This document shows positions 1 through 7,654 of a stretch of DNA of 8,243 bases, one piece after another. The notes beneath the pieces were generated by a model that worked only from the letters and a program-made list of their open reading frames with translations, did no database searches and was not told where the DNA came from. The position numbers were made by a program, and so were the translations under genes. Source of the DNA: Lentimicrobiaceae bacterium (GTDB lineage Bacteria > Bacteroidota > Bacteroidia > Bacteroidales > Lentimicrobiaceae); contig JAQVEI010000086.1 in NCBI GenBank assembly GCA_028697695.1, positions 1-8,243 of the forward strand, written 5' to 3'. Positions within the stretch are counted from its first letter, which is position 1. The number at the start of each line of letters is the position of its first letter.

Positions 1-769
1 GGGAGGCATGGCTACCCTGGCTGGAGGTGTATTGGCAGCATATATAAGCTTTTTGGGGGGTACTGATCCCGTTCAACGGCTTATATTCGGCAAACATTTG
101 CTTGCTGCCTCAGCTATGGCTGCTCCTGGTGCCGTGGTAGTTTCTAAGATATTGGTACCTCAAACCGAACCTATAAACGAAACAGTGGAAATTACCAAAG
201 AGAAAGTGGGCAGCAACGTGCTGGATGCTATTTCAAACGGTACCACCGAAGGATTAAAACTGGCAGCCAACGTTGCAGCCATGCTCCTGGTTTTTATTGC
301 CTTCATTGCTATGGCCAATTTTATTCTTATCAGAATAGGTGGTTGGCTTAATTTAAACCCAATCATTGAACAGGCAACTTCCGGGCAGTATAATGAGCTG
401 TCGTTACAGGTGTTGCTCGGATACTTACTTGCTCCACTTATGTGGCTTATTGGGGTAAATTCAAACGATATCATCATGCTTGGACAGTTGCTGGGTGAAA
501 AACTTATTCTTACTGAATTTATCGGATACATCAGTCTGGGCGACCTTAAAACTTCCGGATTGCTTACCAATCCCAAGAGTATCATTATGGCTACTTATAT
601 GCTTTGTGGATTTGCCAATTTCGCATCTATTGGCATTCAGATTGGAGGCATTGGCTCGCTGGCACCCGGAAAACGTGTTCAACTGTCTGAATTCGGTATG
701 CGGGCTCTGCTGGGAGGAACACTCGCTTCCTTGCTGTCTGCTACCATAATAGGTATCATTCTGGGTTAA
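1..769 (+). CDS. nupC: NupC/CNT-family concentrative nucleoside transporter, C-terminal part (5' end outside window)
   Basis: Inner-membrane symporter of the concentrative nucleoside transporter family, which imports nucleosides with Na+ or H+. The reading frame is open from the first base. The ATG at position 8 is internal: the preceding codons read Gly-Gly, matching the family's GGMATLAGGVLAAY segment. Counting residues from that Met, hydrophobic segments lie near 86-110, 131-150, 192-215 and 230-253. A polar cytoplasmic or interdomain stretch lies at 52-80. LTEFIGY (168-174) is the counterpart of the family NEFVAY motif, with Glu170 the likely ribose-contact Glu. GFANFASIGIQIGGIGSLAPGKR (starting at 201) is the conserved C-terminal signature, and Asn204 and Ser207 have the spacing of the known substrate-contact Asn/Ser pair. 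The residue equivalences are from memory of Vibrio CNT, not an alignment. The base-recognition Gln/Thr hairpin lies upstream of the window. The gene ends with TAA and faces a convergent gene across a hairpin at 796-821. The family is secure, but the exact substrate and coupling ion cannot be read. Confidence 0.95.
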   Translation, partial: GGMATLAGGVLAAYISFLGGTDPVQRLIFGKHLLAASAMAAPGAVVVSKILVPQTEPINETVEITKEKVGSNVLDAISNGTTEGLKLAANVAAMLLVFIAFIAMANFILIRIGGWLNLNPIIEQATSGQYNELSLQVLLGYLLAPLMWLIGVNSNDIIMLGQLLGEKLILTEFIGYISLGDLKTSGLLTNPKSIIMATYMLCGFANFASIGIQIGGIGSLAPGKRVQLSEFGMRALLGGTLASLLSATIIGIILG

Positions 770-795
770 TGCACCTTGGCCACTATATAAAATCA

Positions 796-821
796 TTGAG
801 GCTGCCGTCAGGCAGCCTCAA
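796..821. terminator. Perfect inverted repeat between convergent genes, likely bidirectional terminator
   Basis: The arms TTGAGGCTGCC (796-806) and GGCAGCCTCAA (811-821) pair over 11 bp without a mismatch around a GTCA tetraloop. The hairpin lies 26 bp past the nupC stop and 48 bp past the stop of the minus-strand gene at 870-1289. Read on the minus strand, the stem is followed by a T-rich run (TGATTTTATATAG). Read on the plus strand, no T-tract follows. It should therefore terminate the minus-strand gene better than nupC intrinsically, although such GC-rich hairpins between convergent genes commonly serve both. Confidence 0.75.
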
Positions 822-869
822 CTCGCAGGTATAGTTAGTCTAGTAAGGATGAGTAACTTTCAGGATAAA

Positions 870-1289
870 TTAAAAAGCAGTATTTTTTAGATAAGCCGCT
901 GCTATCTGAGCCGTATTAAAGGGAATATCATCTACATAAGCTTCACTCTCCAGTCCATAACAGGAATGATCTTTTAAAACCTGCACTTCGAAAATTGATA
1001 AGGTATTGAACGGAATATCATCAACGTATTGTTCCTCTGTTAAAGCCGATCGAATTTCGGTCGTATAGCGGGCCGATATACTGCTGGTTTCGAAAGGAAT
1101 ATCATTTACATAGGGCTCCTCGGCCAGCCATGATGCAGCACTATCAACGGGAAAACGCTGCAGGGAATTGCTTTTGTCTGATGTGCGGTTCTCATTCACG
1201 GGGAATTTTTTATTTGCCACTACCGGAGAGCCATAAGTAAGGTGCATAATCAGTAATGCTATGGAAATAATCAATATTCTCGTTTTCAT
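870..1289 (-). CDS. Small predicted secreted protein with three YVDDIPFNT repeats, function unknown
   Basis: 139 residues, not recognised as a characterised family. The N-terminus MKTRILIISIALLIMHLTYG is a classic Sec signal peptide (basic start, hydrophobic core to about residue 18), with possible cleavage after Gly20 or Ala26. The mature part is polar and contains three copies of a 16-residue motif: EEPYVNDIPFETSSIS (57-72), EEQYVDDIPFNTLSIF (85-100) and SEAYVDDIPFNTAQIA (115-130). The consensus is E-x-Y-V-[DN]-D-I-P-F-[NE]-T-x-x-I and the spacing is 28 and 30 residues. The copies differ by synonymous changes (Pro codons CCT, CCG and CCC; Phe TTC and TTT; Tyr-Val TAT GTA and TAC GTT), which argues that the protein is under selection. 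There is one mature-region Cys (Cys110), no lipobox and no T9SS tail. Its likely location is the periplasm or outside. The ATG at 1289 precedes the signal peptide directly, so the start is firm. A monocistronic unit is likely: the upstream neighbour ends at its own terminator, and this gene ends at the 796-821 hairpin. Confidence 0.82.
   Translation of the reverse strand: MKTRILIISIALLIMHLTYGSPVVANKKFPVNENRTSDKSNSLQRFPVDSAASWLAEEPYVNDIPFETSSISARYTTEIRSALTEEQYVDDIPFNTLSIFEVQVLKDHSCYGLESEAYVDDIPFNTAQIAAAYLKNTAF
900..947 (-). repeat. YVDDIPF motif repeat, copy 3 (residues 115-130)
   Basis: This copy encodes SEAYVDDIPFNTAQIA, the C-terminal-most copy, nine residues before the end of the protein. 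At DNA level it shares the 10-mer GGAATATCAT (plus strand, 922-931) with the other two copies but differs in the wobble bases of the Pro and Phe codons. Confidence 0.85.
990..1037 (-). repeat. YVDDIPF motif repeat, copy 2 (residues 85-100)
   Basis: This copy encodes EEQYVDDIPFNTLSIF. It is identical to copy 3 over the nine residues YVDDIPFNT, yet uses different Tyr, Val, Pro and Phe codons (TAC GTT and CCG TTC, against TAT GTA and CCC TTT). Confidence 0.85.
1074..1121 (-). repeat. YVDDIPF motif repeat, copy 1 (residues 57-72)
   Basis: This copy encodes EEPYVNDIPFETSSIS, the most divergent of the three, with Asn for the first Asp and Glu for Asn after the Phe. It begins about 30 residues after the predicted signal-peptide cleavage. 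Confidence 0.85.
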
Positions 1290-1334
1290 AATCAGGGGTG
1301 TTGAAGTGTTACATTCTAAGTTGACGAATTGTAA

Positions 1335-1352
1335 TATGCCAATAGTATGCCA
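1335..1352. repeat. 7-bp direct repeat TATGCCA with 11-bp period
   Basis: TATGCCA occurs at 1335-1341 and again at 1346-1352, so the copies are one DNA helical turn apart. They lie 46-63 bp upstream of the start codon of the minus-strand gene at 870-1289. The arrangement resembles a tandem half-site for a dimeric regulator near a promoter, but two 7-mers in an AT-rich spacer can also arise by chance. Confidence 0.35.
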
Positions 1353-1604
1353 TGTTTTATAATAGTCTGATATTCAATAATGTAAATTGCAAAGTCTATT
1401 AGGTTTTAATTAAAAATGTTCATTATCGTGCAGGTTTTGTGCATTAGCGAACAAGCCAATTTTTTTGATTCTTTTGTATAAAACGGGTCGAAAATAATTT
1501 TAGAAATAGCACTTCTTTTCGCTTGAAAACAATTCAAAATTAATGGTGAGTAGTACATGGGGAGTGGAGTTAGTAAATACAATCAGAAGTAAAGGATAAA
1601 AAAA

Positions 1605-1637
1605 CAGCCAAACCTCAATATTTTTAAGGTTTGGCTG
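1605..1637 (-). terminator. Rho-independent terminator of the T9SS cargo gene
   Basis: The arms CAGCCAAACCT (1605-1615) and AGGTTTGGCTG (1627-1637) form a perfect 11-bp stem with an 11-nt loop. Read on the minus strand, the stem is followed at once by seven T residues (positions 1604-1598 complement). It begins 27 bp past the TAG stop of the gene at 1665-3185, an ideal intrinsic terminator for that gene. Confidence 0.92.
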
Positions 1638-1664
1638 AATATAAAGCCAAAGGTAAAATTTTCG

Positions 1665-3185
1665 CTATTCTTTGATAAATCTGGCGGAAGCCATGCGGTT
1701 ATGTTGCCTGATTAGGATAAAATAGTTTCCGGCCATCAGGTTGTTTATATCCAGGCTACTCATTTTGTTTTTAAGCTGGGTGCTGCCTGCAAATACTAAT
1801 CTGCCATCCATTGAATGAATGGTTAACTGCAGCTCACCTTCGGGCCAGTCCAGAGTTATGCCCAACAAATCCCCGACCGGGTTGGGATACAGGCGGGCCG
1901 TTTCAGTGGCGATCTTATTTAGCCCGCTGCATAACTGAAATGCAACATTTATTTCGTCCCACGATGCACATTCGCCTTGTGCATATTCCACCCGGATAAC
2001 AATTGTACCCAGGCCGGTACCGGTTGAGTCAACCGTTAGGGAAGCTGCTTGTGAAACCAGGGCTCCGTTAATGTACCACTTGATGTTATCATATGCTGCC
2101 GGAGCTGTGAAGGTAAGCTGGTGTTGGGCACAAATGGTGGTATCTGCACCAAGCTCAAATTGGGGAAACGGCAATACATTTATGGTAATTTCGTCCATCA
2201 TAAAATTCATTTCGCTGTCAAGCACGCCAACAATGTAGGTAGTGGTATCTGCAGGCGATACGGTGATGGATGGGGATGTGTCTCCATTGCTCCAGGTATA
2301 ACTGTATGGTGGTATTCCTCCGGTAACAACAGGGCTAAGTTCAATTTCTTCGCCCTCACATATATCTCTGTCAGGTCCCAGATCCACAACCATATTTATC
2401 AGGTTTTCTATCTTGTCAGGATAGGTAATGGTTTGCATACCTTGTTCAATGGAAATGGTCAGAACAGGAATGCCCATATTGTTTGCAATCCATTGATATT
2501 CAACAACATCTCTAATTATCGGTGTGCCCATTTGTAAGGAGTCTACATACAAGCTGTCCGATTCATGAATGGTGGATTTTATCCTGAGTACATCGAATGT
2601 GCCAAGGGGAGTAGTGATTTCTCCCCAGCCATCTACTTCGTTCACGCGGCTGCGTTCTATGCTAAAATGGCCCAGACCCGGAAAAGTGATGCTATAGTTG
2701 GATATACTCGAATCCTTGGGTGATGAATAACTAAGCGGGAAACTGTACAGCAATTCGGGTTGGTCAAATTTCATAGGTACCGGAATACCAGTTATGGTTA
2801 CAGCATATCCTGGCCGCACGTAGTTTGTTTCAGAAGCCTTGTAAAACTCATAGGCATTTGTCATTTGCATCTGAGTCAGGAAGTCAAGTTGGTCAATGGG
2901 GGTGGCTAAATTGGCTGTAGCCGGATTAAATACAATTTGATAGAAAAATGGCGTGGACGTGGGACTTATGTATGAAACCACCCTTTGACTCATCGCGTTC
3001 AGATCAGAAAAATTCCATTGATAATTTTCGCCTGTTAACGATGGGTCCATCATAGTAAACATGGCACTGCTTACCCTGATGGTATCACCCACAGCGGGCA
3101 TGTCAGCACGGGTAACGGTTATTTGAGCAAAGGATGAAGCTGATAAGGAAAAACAAAAAATGGCAAAGAGTAAAAATTTTTTCAT
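1665..3185 (-). CDS. Secreted T9SS cargo protein with two Ig/PKD-like domains and type A sorting domain
   Basis: 506 residues. A Sec signal peptide (MKKFLLFAIF...SSFA, cleavage before Gln21) is followed by a domain of unknown function (about 22-262). This domain opens with ITVTRADMPAVGDTIRVSSA and contains ENYQWNFSDL, a style of N-terminus I associate with Bacteroidota surface proteins. Two Ig/PKD-like beta domains come next. The first, about 268-338, has DLGPDRDICEGEEIEL, YSYTWSNGDTSPSITV and TTTYIVGV. The second, about 341-418, has ELGADTTICAQHQLTF and IKWYINGALV. Residues about 430-506 are a type A sorting domain: LYPNPVGDLLGI, then a DGRLVF turn, INNLMAGNYFILI and a basic C-terminus. Such tails direct passage through the T9SS translocon and are cleaved or anchored at the surface. 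Cys276, Cys352, Cys406 and Cys419 may form disulfides. No catalytic motif is visible, so an adhesive or structural role is a guess. It starts 62 bp after tamB and ends in TAG with a strong terminator. Confidence 0.9.
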   Translation of the reverse strand: MKKFLLFAIFCFSLSASSFAQITVTRADMPAVGDTIRVSSAMFTMMDPSLTGENYQWNFSDLNAMSQRVVSYISPTSTPFFYQIVFNPATANLATPIDQLDFLTQMQMTNAYEFYKASETNYVRPGYAVTITGIPVPMKFDQPELLYSFPLSYSSPKDSSISNYSITFPGLGHFSIERSRVNEVDGWGEITTPLGTFDVLRIKSTIHESDSLYVDSLQMGTPIIRDVVEYQWIANNMGIPVLTISIEQGMQTITYPDKIENLINMVVDLGPDRDICEGEEIELSPVVTGGIPPYSYTWSNGDTSPSITVSPADTTTYIVGVLDSEMNFMMDEITINVLPFPQFELGADTTICAQHQLTFTAPAAYDNIKWYINGALVSQAASLTVDSTGTGLGTIVIRVEYAQGECASWDEINVAFQLCSGLNKIATETARLYPNPVGDLLGITLDWPEGELQLTIHSMDGRLVFAGSTQLKNKMSSLDINNLMAGNYFILIRQHNRMASARFIKE

Positions 3186-3235
3186 AGAGATAAATTTTAT
3201 CAGTATTTGTCAACTAAAATCAGAAAATCATTATA

Positions 3236-3243
3236 CAAATGTA
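3236..3243 (-). promoter_or_regulatory. Candidate -7 promoter box (TACATTTG) for the T9SS cargo gene
   Basis: On the minus strand this reads TACATTTG, an exact match to the Bacteroidota TAnnTTTG -7 element. It sits between the tamB stop codon and the cargo gene ATG at 3185. Transcription starting about 7 bp downstream would give a leader of about 44 nt. No clear TTTG -33 element is present at the expected distance, which lies inside the end of tamB. The cargo gene may thus be transcribed both by read-through from tamB, since no terminator intervenes, and from its own promoter. Confidence 0.5.
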
Positions 3244-3247
3244 ATGT

Positions 3248-6200
3248 TTATTTGTTTTTCCTTCGCTTTCGCCGGAAAATTTCGTTGAAGCGGTCGAATT
3301 CGTAACGATAATAAACTCCTATGCCCTGTTTGTAAGGGGTGTTAAAGGAAGTTATCTCGAAAGGATTGTTGGATTTGTTGAAGGCTTTTACCCGGAAACG
3401 CCCATCACGGGTAATTTTAACATCTATGGTAACATCACCCACTATGTTGGAGGTGTTTTGGGTCGTTCCGGTATTCATCACCCCAAAACTACCATCAATG
3501 GTAACCCTGTCTTCAAAAAGATGTGTAGATAAGGCCACTTCAAGTGCCTCGGACGAGAGGGCGTCACCGGAGCGATAATTTACCCCTATATCTACATCAT
3601 CACTTATTTGGGAGAGCATACTGCTGAGTTGATTGGCTATTACATCAATGGATGAGGAGCCCACGCTGCCGGCCAGGCTTGGGTTTCCGCTGAAGCTGAA
3701 CGACTTAAGTAAAAGCAGTGATACCATTTGTTGTGTCATGGCTACCTCGTTGGTGGTATCAATGGCTGAGAATACCCTTTGCTTGAGCGTTTCTTCGGCA
3801 TCAGGCAACCGGATACTGAAGCCTATATCGGGGTTGTATAGGTTGTTTCGAAGCTGGATGATGCATTCCACAGGAACCGTCCGGCCCTCATATTCCTGAA
3901 TGCCGGCCAGTTCGGGTATGCCCTTTAGGGCTGCCCTTACTTTATATACGGCATCCACGTTTATGTCGGCCTCGTAAGGGCTGCCTCTGAATGTAATTTT
4001 GGCGCCGGGCGATATGGTAAAGACACGGTTTAAAATATTTTGCAGGGTAAAAAGAAACGTTCCCTGACTTATCACATACTGTCCAAACATCAGCACATCC
4101 CCGTCCCTGGTCACTTTTAACTGCAGATTACCGTTACCAACTCCTTTAATGTTCCCAATGTTTTCGGGCAGGAACAATTGGATGCTTGCATCCGGTGTTA
4201 CATCCAAAAACATATCCAGGTCAATGCCTGATGTTTCCGGTTCAAATGCCGGAATATCTGAGGTATCACGGTTTGGATTTACAAACCGGATATAATCACT
4301 TTCCGAAGCCTGAACATCGAGGTTAATCGGGATGTATATGCGGGTGTTTTTTTCTGATTTCACCCTGATGTTCATGGAGATGTTGTCGAAAGGTCCGCTG
4401 ATGCTGACGGTTCCACTGCCGAAGGCCGACCCGTAAAAGATCTCGTTTTGACTAAAGCTTGTATTCAAACCGGCAATACTATTGGCCCTGATGTTGAGTT
4501 CCATTTCAGGATCAATAAAATAACGGTGCCGCAACTTGAAATCGCCGGTAGCCGTATTTCCCAGCGAATCATTAATGGTGATGTTGGACGCTGAAATTAA
4601 TTCAGGTTCAATTTTTACACGATCGGCAAGCGAGTAGGTTACATTTAAATAGTCAATCTTCATTTCGCTGCGCATCAAATCCAGGTAGCCTTCAAAAACC
4701 GGCTTGTCAAATTTGCCTTTCATGGTAAACAATCCACTGGCATAACCTTTAAGGTTTGAAGCGAAACTTGAGATGAAGGGATTCAGGGTGCTCAGATTGT
4801 AATTTCGTGCTTCAATATTCAGGTCGTAATTGTTTTTAGCACTGGCCGATGTGTAAATGGTTCCGCTTGCCCTGAAAGGGATGTGACGCGCGATATTGCC
4901 CTGATATATTATGTTGAGATCCAAGTCGATTCCTTCTTTTTCATCATTCCATTGGGCCAGTATCTGAGCATCGCCCAGATGCTGGCGGTTAAAAGCAAAA
5001 TCTTTAACCATCAGGTCGGTGGTTAGCTTACGGGTATGGTAGGCATCACGCAGGTTGAGCGACCCGTTCAGGGCGCCATCAAAATCCAATCCATCGGGTT
5101 TTAACAGCAAATCAAGTTCCGAAACATTTAAGTCATCGAAATATAATGAAAGTTTATCTTGCGGGTCATCCGATACTTTCCCCTTGATTTTTAACTGCTG
5201 GTTTAAGCCGGTTATCTCCAGGCCATCCACGGTAATGGCCGTTGAATCTATGGTTAGATTACCCAGTTGCCTGATGGAAAATCCCGATTCATTGATTTTT
5301 AGTTCGGTTGGTTCTACCTTTACATTAATGAGTGGAGGCTCGCTAAAATGAATATTCCCTGCTATCTTTCCGGAATTTTTATTGCCGGTATCCTTGTCTT
5401 TCCATGTCACGGTATAGGTAACACTGTCACCTTCCAGGGTAGTTTGCACTTTAAAGTTGTCCAAACCAAGGGTAGGGATCTCTTCGGTGGCCGAACCTTC
5501 TTTCGCAATTAAAGCCGATGCACCTGTATTTAGAATAAGTTTGCTGCCCACATTCTGAGCCCGGATAAACCAATCGTGAATTTTGATGCCACGATATATG
5601 ATCAGATCAGCATTTCCATTGAGGTTTACTATTGAGTTGGCCGAGTTAAAGTTACCGAAGAGCAGGGTTTCTGTCTCCAAATCCAGTTCAGGTATAAACA
5701 AACGTGTGATATCATTTTCATCTTTCACTTTCAAACTGTAATCAAACTTTTGTTCACGTCTGATTTTTAATTTTTTAACTTCATGCGGTCGATAGGAGGG
5801 AAGATAGGTGTTCAAAATATTGATTACCGAAGAGTAAAAGTCAGTAAAAGCATAGTCGCCCGCCACTTCGGCCTCGGCAAAATCAGATTGTAGTCGGATG
5901 GTTTTTATATTGGGCGTAGTTTGGCGAATGCTTAGCAGTATTTTATCCACCGGGTAGTATTCGCCGTTTTCGTAGTAGGAGGTATTTAGAAATTTGAGAG
6001 ACCCCAGAATATTGTCGATATTCGAACCACTGAAGTTTAAATCCATTTGTGTGGAAAGCGTTGAAGAGCTGTCGCGCTCCCATAAATTGAGCTTGCTTAG
6101 CCTGGCGTCAGTTAAGTTGGCCCTGAAATTGAAAACCGGCAGTTTGCCTGAAAAGTCGAGCAGACCATCAAATTCAAGCTTAATCAACTCATCATCAATT

Positions 6201-7654
6201 TTTAACCTTCCGTTAAACTCTCTGTTTTGCAACTGTCCGTTCAGGCTAATATCATTAAACTCATTGCCCTTAAACTGAAATTTGTCTGAGCTGGCATTTA
6301 AATTCAGATTGATGGAATCTTTATAGAATAAGCCGTTGATTTCGGCCTCCAGATTCAACAGTCCCAGGTATTCTGTAGCATTAAGGCTTTTCCCAAGGTT
6401 CCAGTTTTTGAGATCCAAACGACCTGAAGCAGACAGGGAACGATCGGAATGAGATTTTAAGCTCAAATCTGTTTTTATTTTTCCTGTTTCAGTGGTAAAG
6501 GTAGCTGATGAAACAAAATCAGTAATAAAGCCTGTGAAAAAGCCGTTTATTCTGATGGCTCCCAAATATTTTATTTGTTCAGGAAGCTGAAGTGGTTTGT
6601 TGTCAGGTAAGGTTATTGCTGACAAATCCTGATATGTGGATTGAAAATCCTTAACCCGGATGTCAATAAAAGTTTCATCAAAGTTGGGTAAACCGTTCAT
6701 GCTGATGCTACCCTTAAACCAGGTGTTGCGAAGCACATTGAGCTTTAATTTATTCACGGTAAATGATGAAACACTGCCTCTGACCTGCCCATCCATTTCA
6801 ACAACTTCATGCATCTGTCCAAGCTCCGGAGCAAAGTACCCTATATCTGATAACAATATTTTGCTGTTTTTAATATCGCTGTGTATGTAAACACTATCTA
6901 TAAAATCCTGATAAGCAGCATAATTGTTATGGGTGAATTTAAGGTTCATGCTAATATCACTTCCACCTGTCAATATGTGAAGTTTCCTTGCAACCAGGGA
7001 ATCCTTACTTATTCGAAAGTTGGTTGACAAAGCTTTTAGCTCGAAACCAGACTGCTCCTGAAACGACAATTGACGTACACTGGCTGTAATGCTATCCTGC
7101 TTGACCACCAACTTGCGTACCGTCAGATTTAAACGTCTGAACATTAAATGATTAAAATCTACACCCGCTACCGTTTTTGGGGTGGTTTGATCGTTGTACA
7201 GGAAAGAAGAATTTTTGATGGTAATTCCCGAGAAGCCCAATTCCCATGGAAGAAAAGGTTTGCGGGTAGAGATTGTGTCAGGACCGGTAAAATATTTTGC
7301 AATAAAATCATAGTTCATGGTGCTGTCATCAGCATACTTTACCATCCTTATGTGTGCATTGTCAAGCCCGATGTTGTATATCCCAATAAACCGTCTGCGA
7401 AGACCTATTTTTCCAATATTTAAATTGATTGCATCGGCAACCAGTATCGGATTTCCCAGTTGGTCATCAATGGAAATTCCTTCAAGCTGAATATTCATAA
7501 ACCACGCTATATCAAGTCCTTGTACCGTAACCCGGGTGTGAAGCTCGTTGGAAAGATAAGCCGCTGCCATACGTGCTACCCGGCTTTGAATATAAGAAGA
7601 ACGAAAAATTGCATACATACCGGTAAGAATTACTGTAAGCAGTAATAAACTCAA
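3248..7654 (-). CDS. tamB: TamB-family translocation/assembly module protein (DUF490 domain)
   Basis: 1468 residues from the TTG at 7654; E. coli TamB is 1259. A single N-terminal hydrophobic anchor (SLLLLTVILTGMYAIF) is followed by a very long, almost Cys-free chain of alternating beta-strand segments, typical of the AsmA/TamB beta-taco that bridges the periplasm. The last 350-400 residues match the TamB C-terminal domain. Recognisable parts are the FGQYVISQGTFLFTLQNILN segment, FTISPGAKITFRGSPYEADI, PVECIIQLRNNLYNPDIGFS, a stretch near the end with DGRFRVKAFNKSN, and the terminal YYRYEF. A basic tail (FRRKRRKNK) ends the protein. TamB proteins partner an Omp85-type barrel in outer-membrane protein assembly and, as AsmA-like proteins, are implicated in phospholipid transport. 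No TamA/TamL-like partner is in this window. There is no ATG at a plausible N-terminus. The frame extends upstream to a stop at 7685-7687, and an ATT at 7679-7681 would give an N-terminus beginning with I-K-K-T-L-H. The first in-frame ATG (7618) would cut the anchor. It is divergent from tsaD. Confidence 0.93.
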   Translation of the reverse strand: MSLLLLTVILTGMYAIFRSSYIQSRVARMAAAYLSNELHTRVTVQGLDIAWFMNIQLEGISIDDQLGNPILVADAINLNIGKIGLRRRFIGIYNIGLDNAHIRMVKYADDSTMNYDFIAKYFTGPDTISTRKPFLPWELGFSGITIKNSSFLYNDQTTPKTVAGVDFNHLMFRRLNLTVRKLVVKQDSITASVRQLSFQEQSGFELKALSTNFRISKDSLVARKLHILTGGSDISMNLKFTHNNYAAYQDFIDSVYIHSDIKNSKILLSDIGYFAPELGQMHEVVEMDGQVRGSVSSFTVNKLKLNVLRNTWFKGSISMNGLPNFDETFIDIRVKDFQSTYQDLSAITLPDNKPLQLPEQIKYLGAIRINGFFTGFITDFVSSATFTTETGKIKTDLSLKSHSDRSLSASGRLDLKNWNLGKSLNATEYLGLLNLEAEINGLFYKDSINLNLNASSDKFQFKGNEFNDISLNGQLQNREFNGRLKIDDELIKLEFDGLLDFSGKLPVFNFRANLTDARLSKLNLWERDSSSTLSTQMDLNFSGSNIDNILGSLKFLNTSYYENGEYYPVDKILLSIRQTTPNIKTIRLQSDFAEAEVAGDYAFTDFYSSVINILNTYLPSYRPHEVKKLKIRREQKFDYSLKVKDENDITRLFIPELDLETETLLFGNFNSANSIVNLNGNADLIIYRGIKIHDWFIRAQNVGSKLILNTGASALIAKEGSATEEIPTLGLDNFKVQTTLEGDSVTYTVTWKDKDTGNKNSGKIAGNIHFSEPPLINVKVEPTELKINESGFSIRQLGNLTIDSTAITVDGLEITGLNQQLKIKGKVSDDPQDKLSLYFDDLNVSELDLLLKPDGLDFDGALNGSLNLRDAYHTRKLTTDLMVKDFAFNRQHLGDAQILAQWNDEKEGIDLDLNIIYQGNIARHIPFRASGTIYTSASAKNNYDLNIEARNYNLSTLNPFISSFASNLKGYASGLFTMKGKFDKPVFEGYLDLMRSEMKIDYLNVTYSLADRVKIEPELISASNITINDSLGNTATGDFKLRHRYFIDPEMELNIRANSIAGLNTSFSQNEIFYGSAFGSGTVSISGPFDNISMNIRVKSEKNTRIYIPINLDVQASESDYIRFVNPNRDTSDIPAFEPETSGIDLDMFLDVTPDASIQLFLPENIGNIKGVGNGNLQLKVTRDGDVLMFGQYVISQGTFLFTLQNILNRVFTISPGAKITFRGSPYEADINVDAVYKVRAALKGIPELAGIQEYEGRTVPVECIIQLRNNLYNPDIGFSIRLPDAEETLKQRVFSAIDTTNEVAMTQQMVSLLLLKSFSFSGNPSLAGSVGSSSIDVIANQLSSMLSQISDDVDIGVNYRSGDALSSEALEVALSTHLFEDRVTIDGSFGVMNTGTTQNTSNIVGDVTIDVKITRDGRFRVKAFNKSNNPFEITSFNTPYKQGIGVYYRYEFDRFNEIFRRKRRKNK

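Larger units (their letters stand above)
1290..1664. other. 375-bp AT-rich intergenic region upstream of the small repeat protein gene
   Basis: It separates two co-directional minus-strand genes and holds the terminator at 1605-1637 and the direct repeat at 1335-1352. The rest must include the promoter for the 870-1289 gene, but I find no exact TAnnTTTG box on the minus strand. The nearest candidate is TACTATTG (minus, 1347-1340), with one mismatch and no -33 partner. An imperfect inverted repeat lies around 1496-1540 (AATTTTAGAA against TTCAAAATT). No RNA gene is recognisable. A 50-codon minus ORF (1406-1558) is present but looks like chance. Confidence 0.5.

Noticed and set aside
160..796. 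Minus-strand and alternative plus-strand open frames across the nupC region
   Set aside because: They are shadows of the transporter frame, which carries the conserved CNT signatures throughout.
796..821. Hairpin considered as an attachment site or insertion-sequence terminal repeat
   Set aside because: It is a single compact inverted repeat between convergent gene ends, with no element, target duplication or second copy in the window. Transcription termination explains it.
900..1121. The three GGAATATCAT copies considered as a DNA repeat or CRISPR-like array
   Set aside because: The identical 10-mer simply encodes Asp-Ile-Pro in one reading frame. Flanking bases differ at synonymous positions, so the repeat is at the protein level.
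1416..1481. 21-codon plus-strand ORF (MFIIVQVLC...)
   Set aside because: It is too short to distinguish from chance, has no ribosome-binding or promoter signal, and overlaps the minus-strand chance ORF.
1406..1558. 50-codon minus-strand ORF in the spacer between the cargo gene terminator and the small repeat protein
   Set aside because: Its composition is that of translated AT-rich spacer. It has no recognisable motif, signal peptide or domain, and it begins downstream of a terminator with no clear promoter.
2121..2537. 138-codon plus-strand open frame opposite the T9SS cargo gene
   Set aside because: The opposite strand encodes clearly recognisable Ig/PKD-like domains across this stretch, and the antisense translation has no family features.
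3339..6890. Several plus-strand open frames of 76-98 codons opposite tamB
   Set aside because: They are antisense shadows of the long tamB frame. They have low-complexity Ser/Leu-rich translations and no homology that I recognise.
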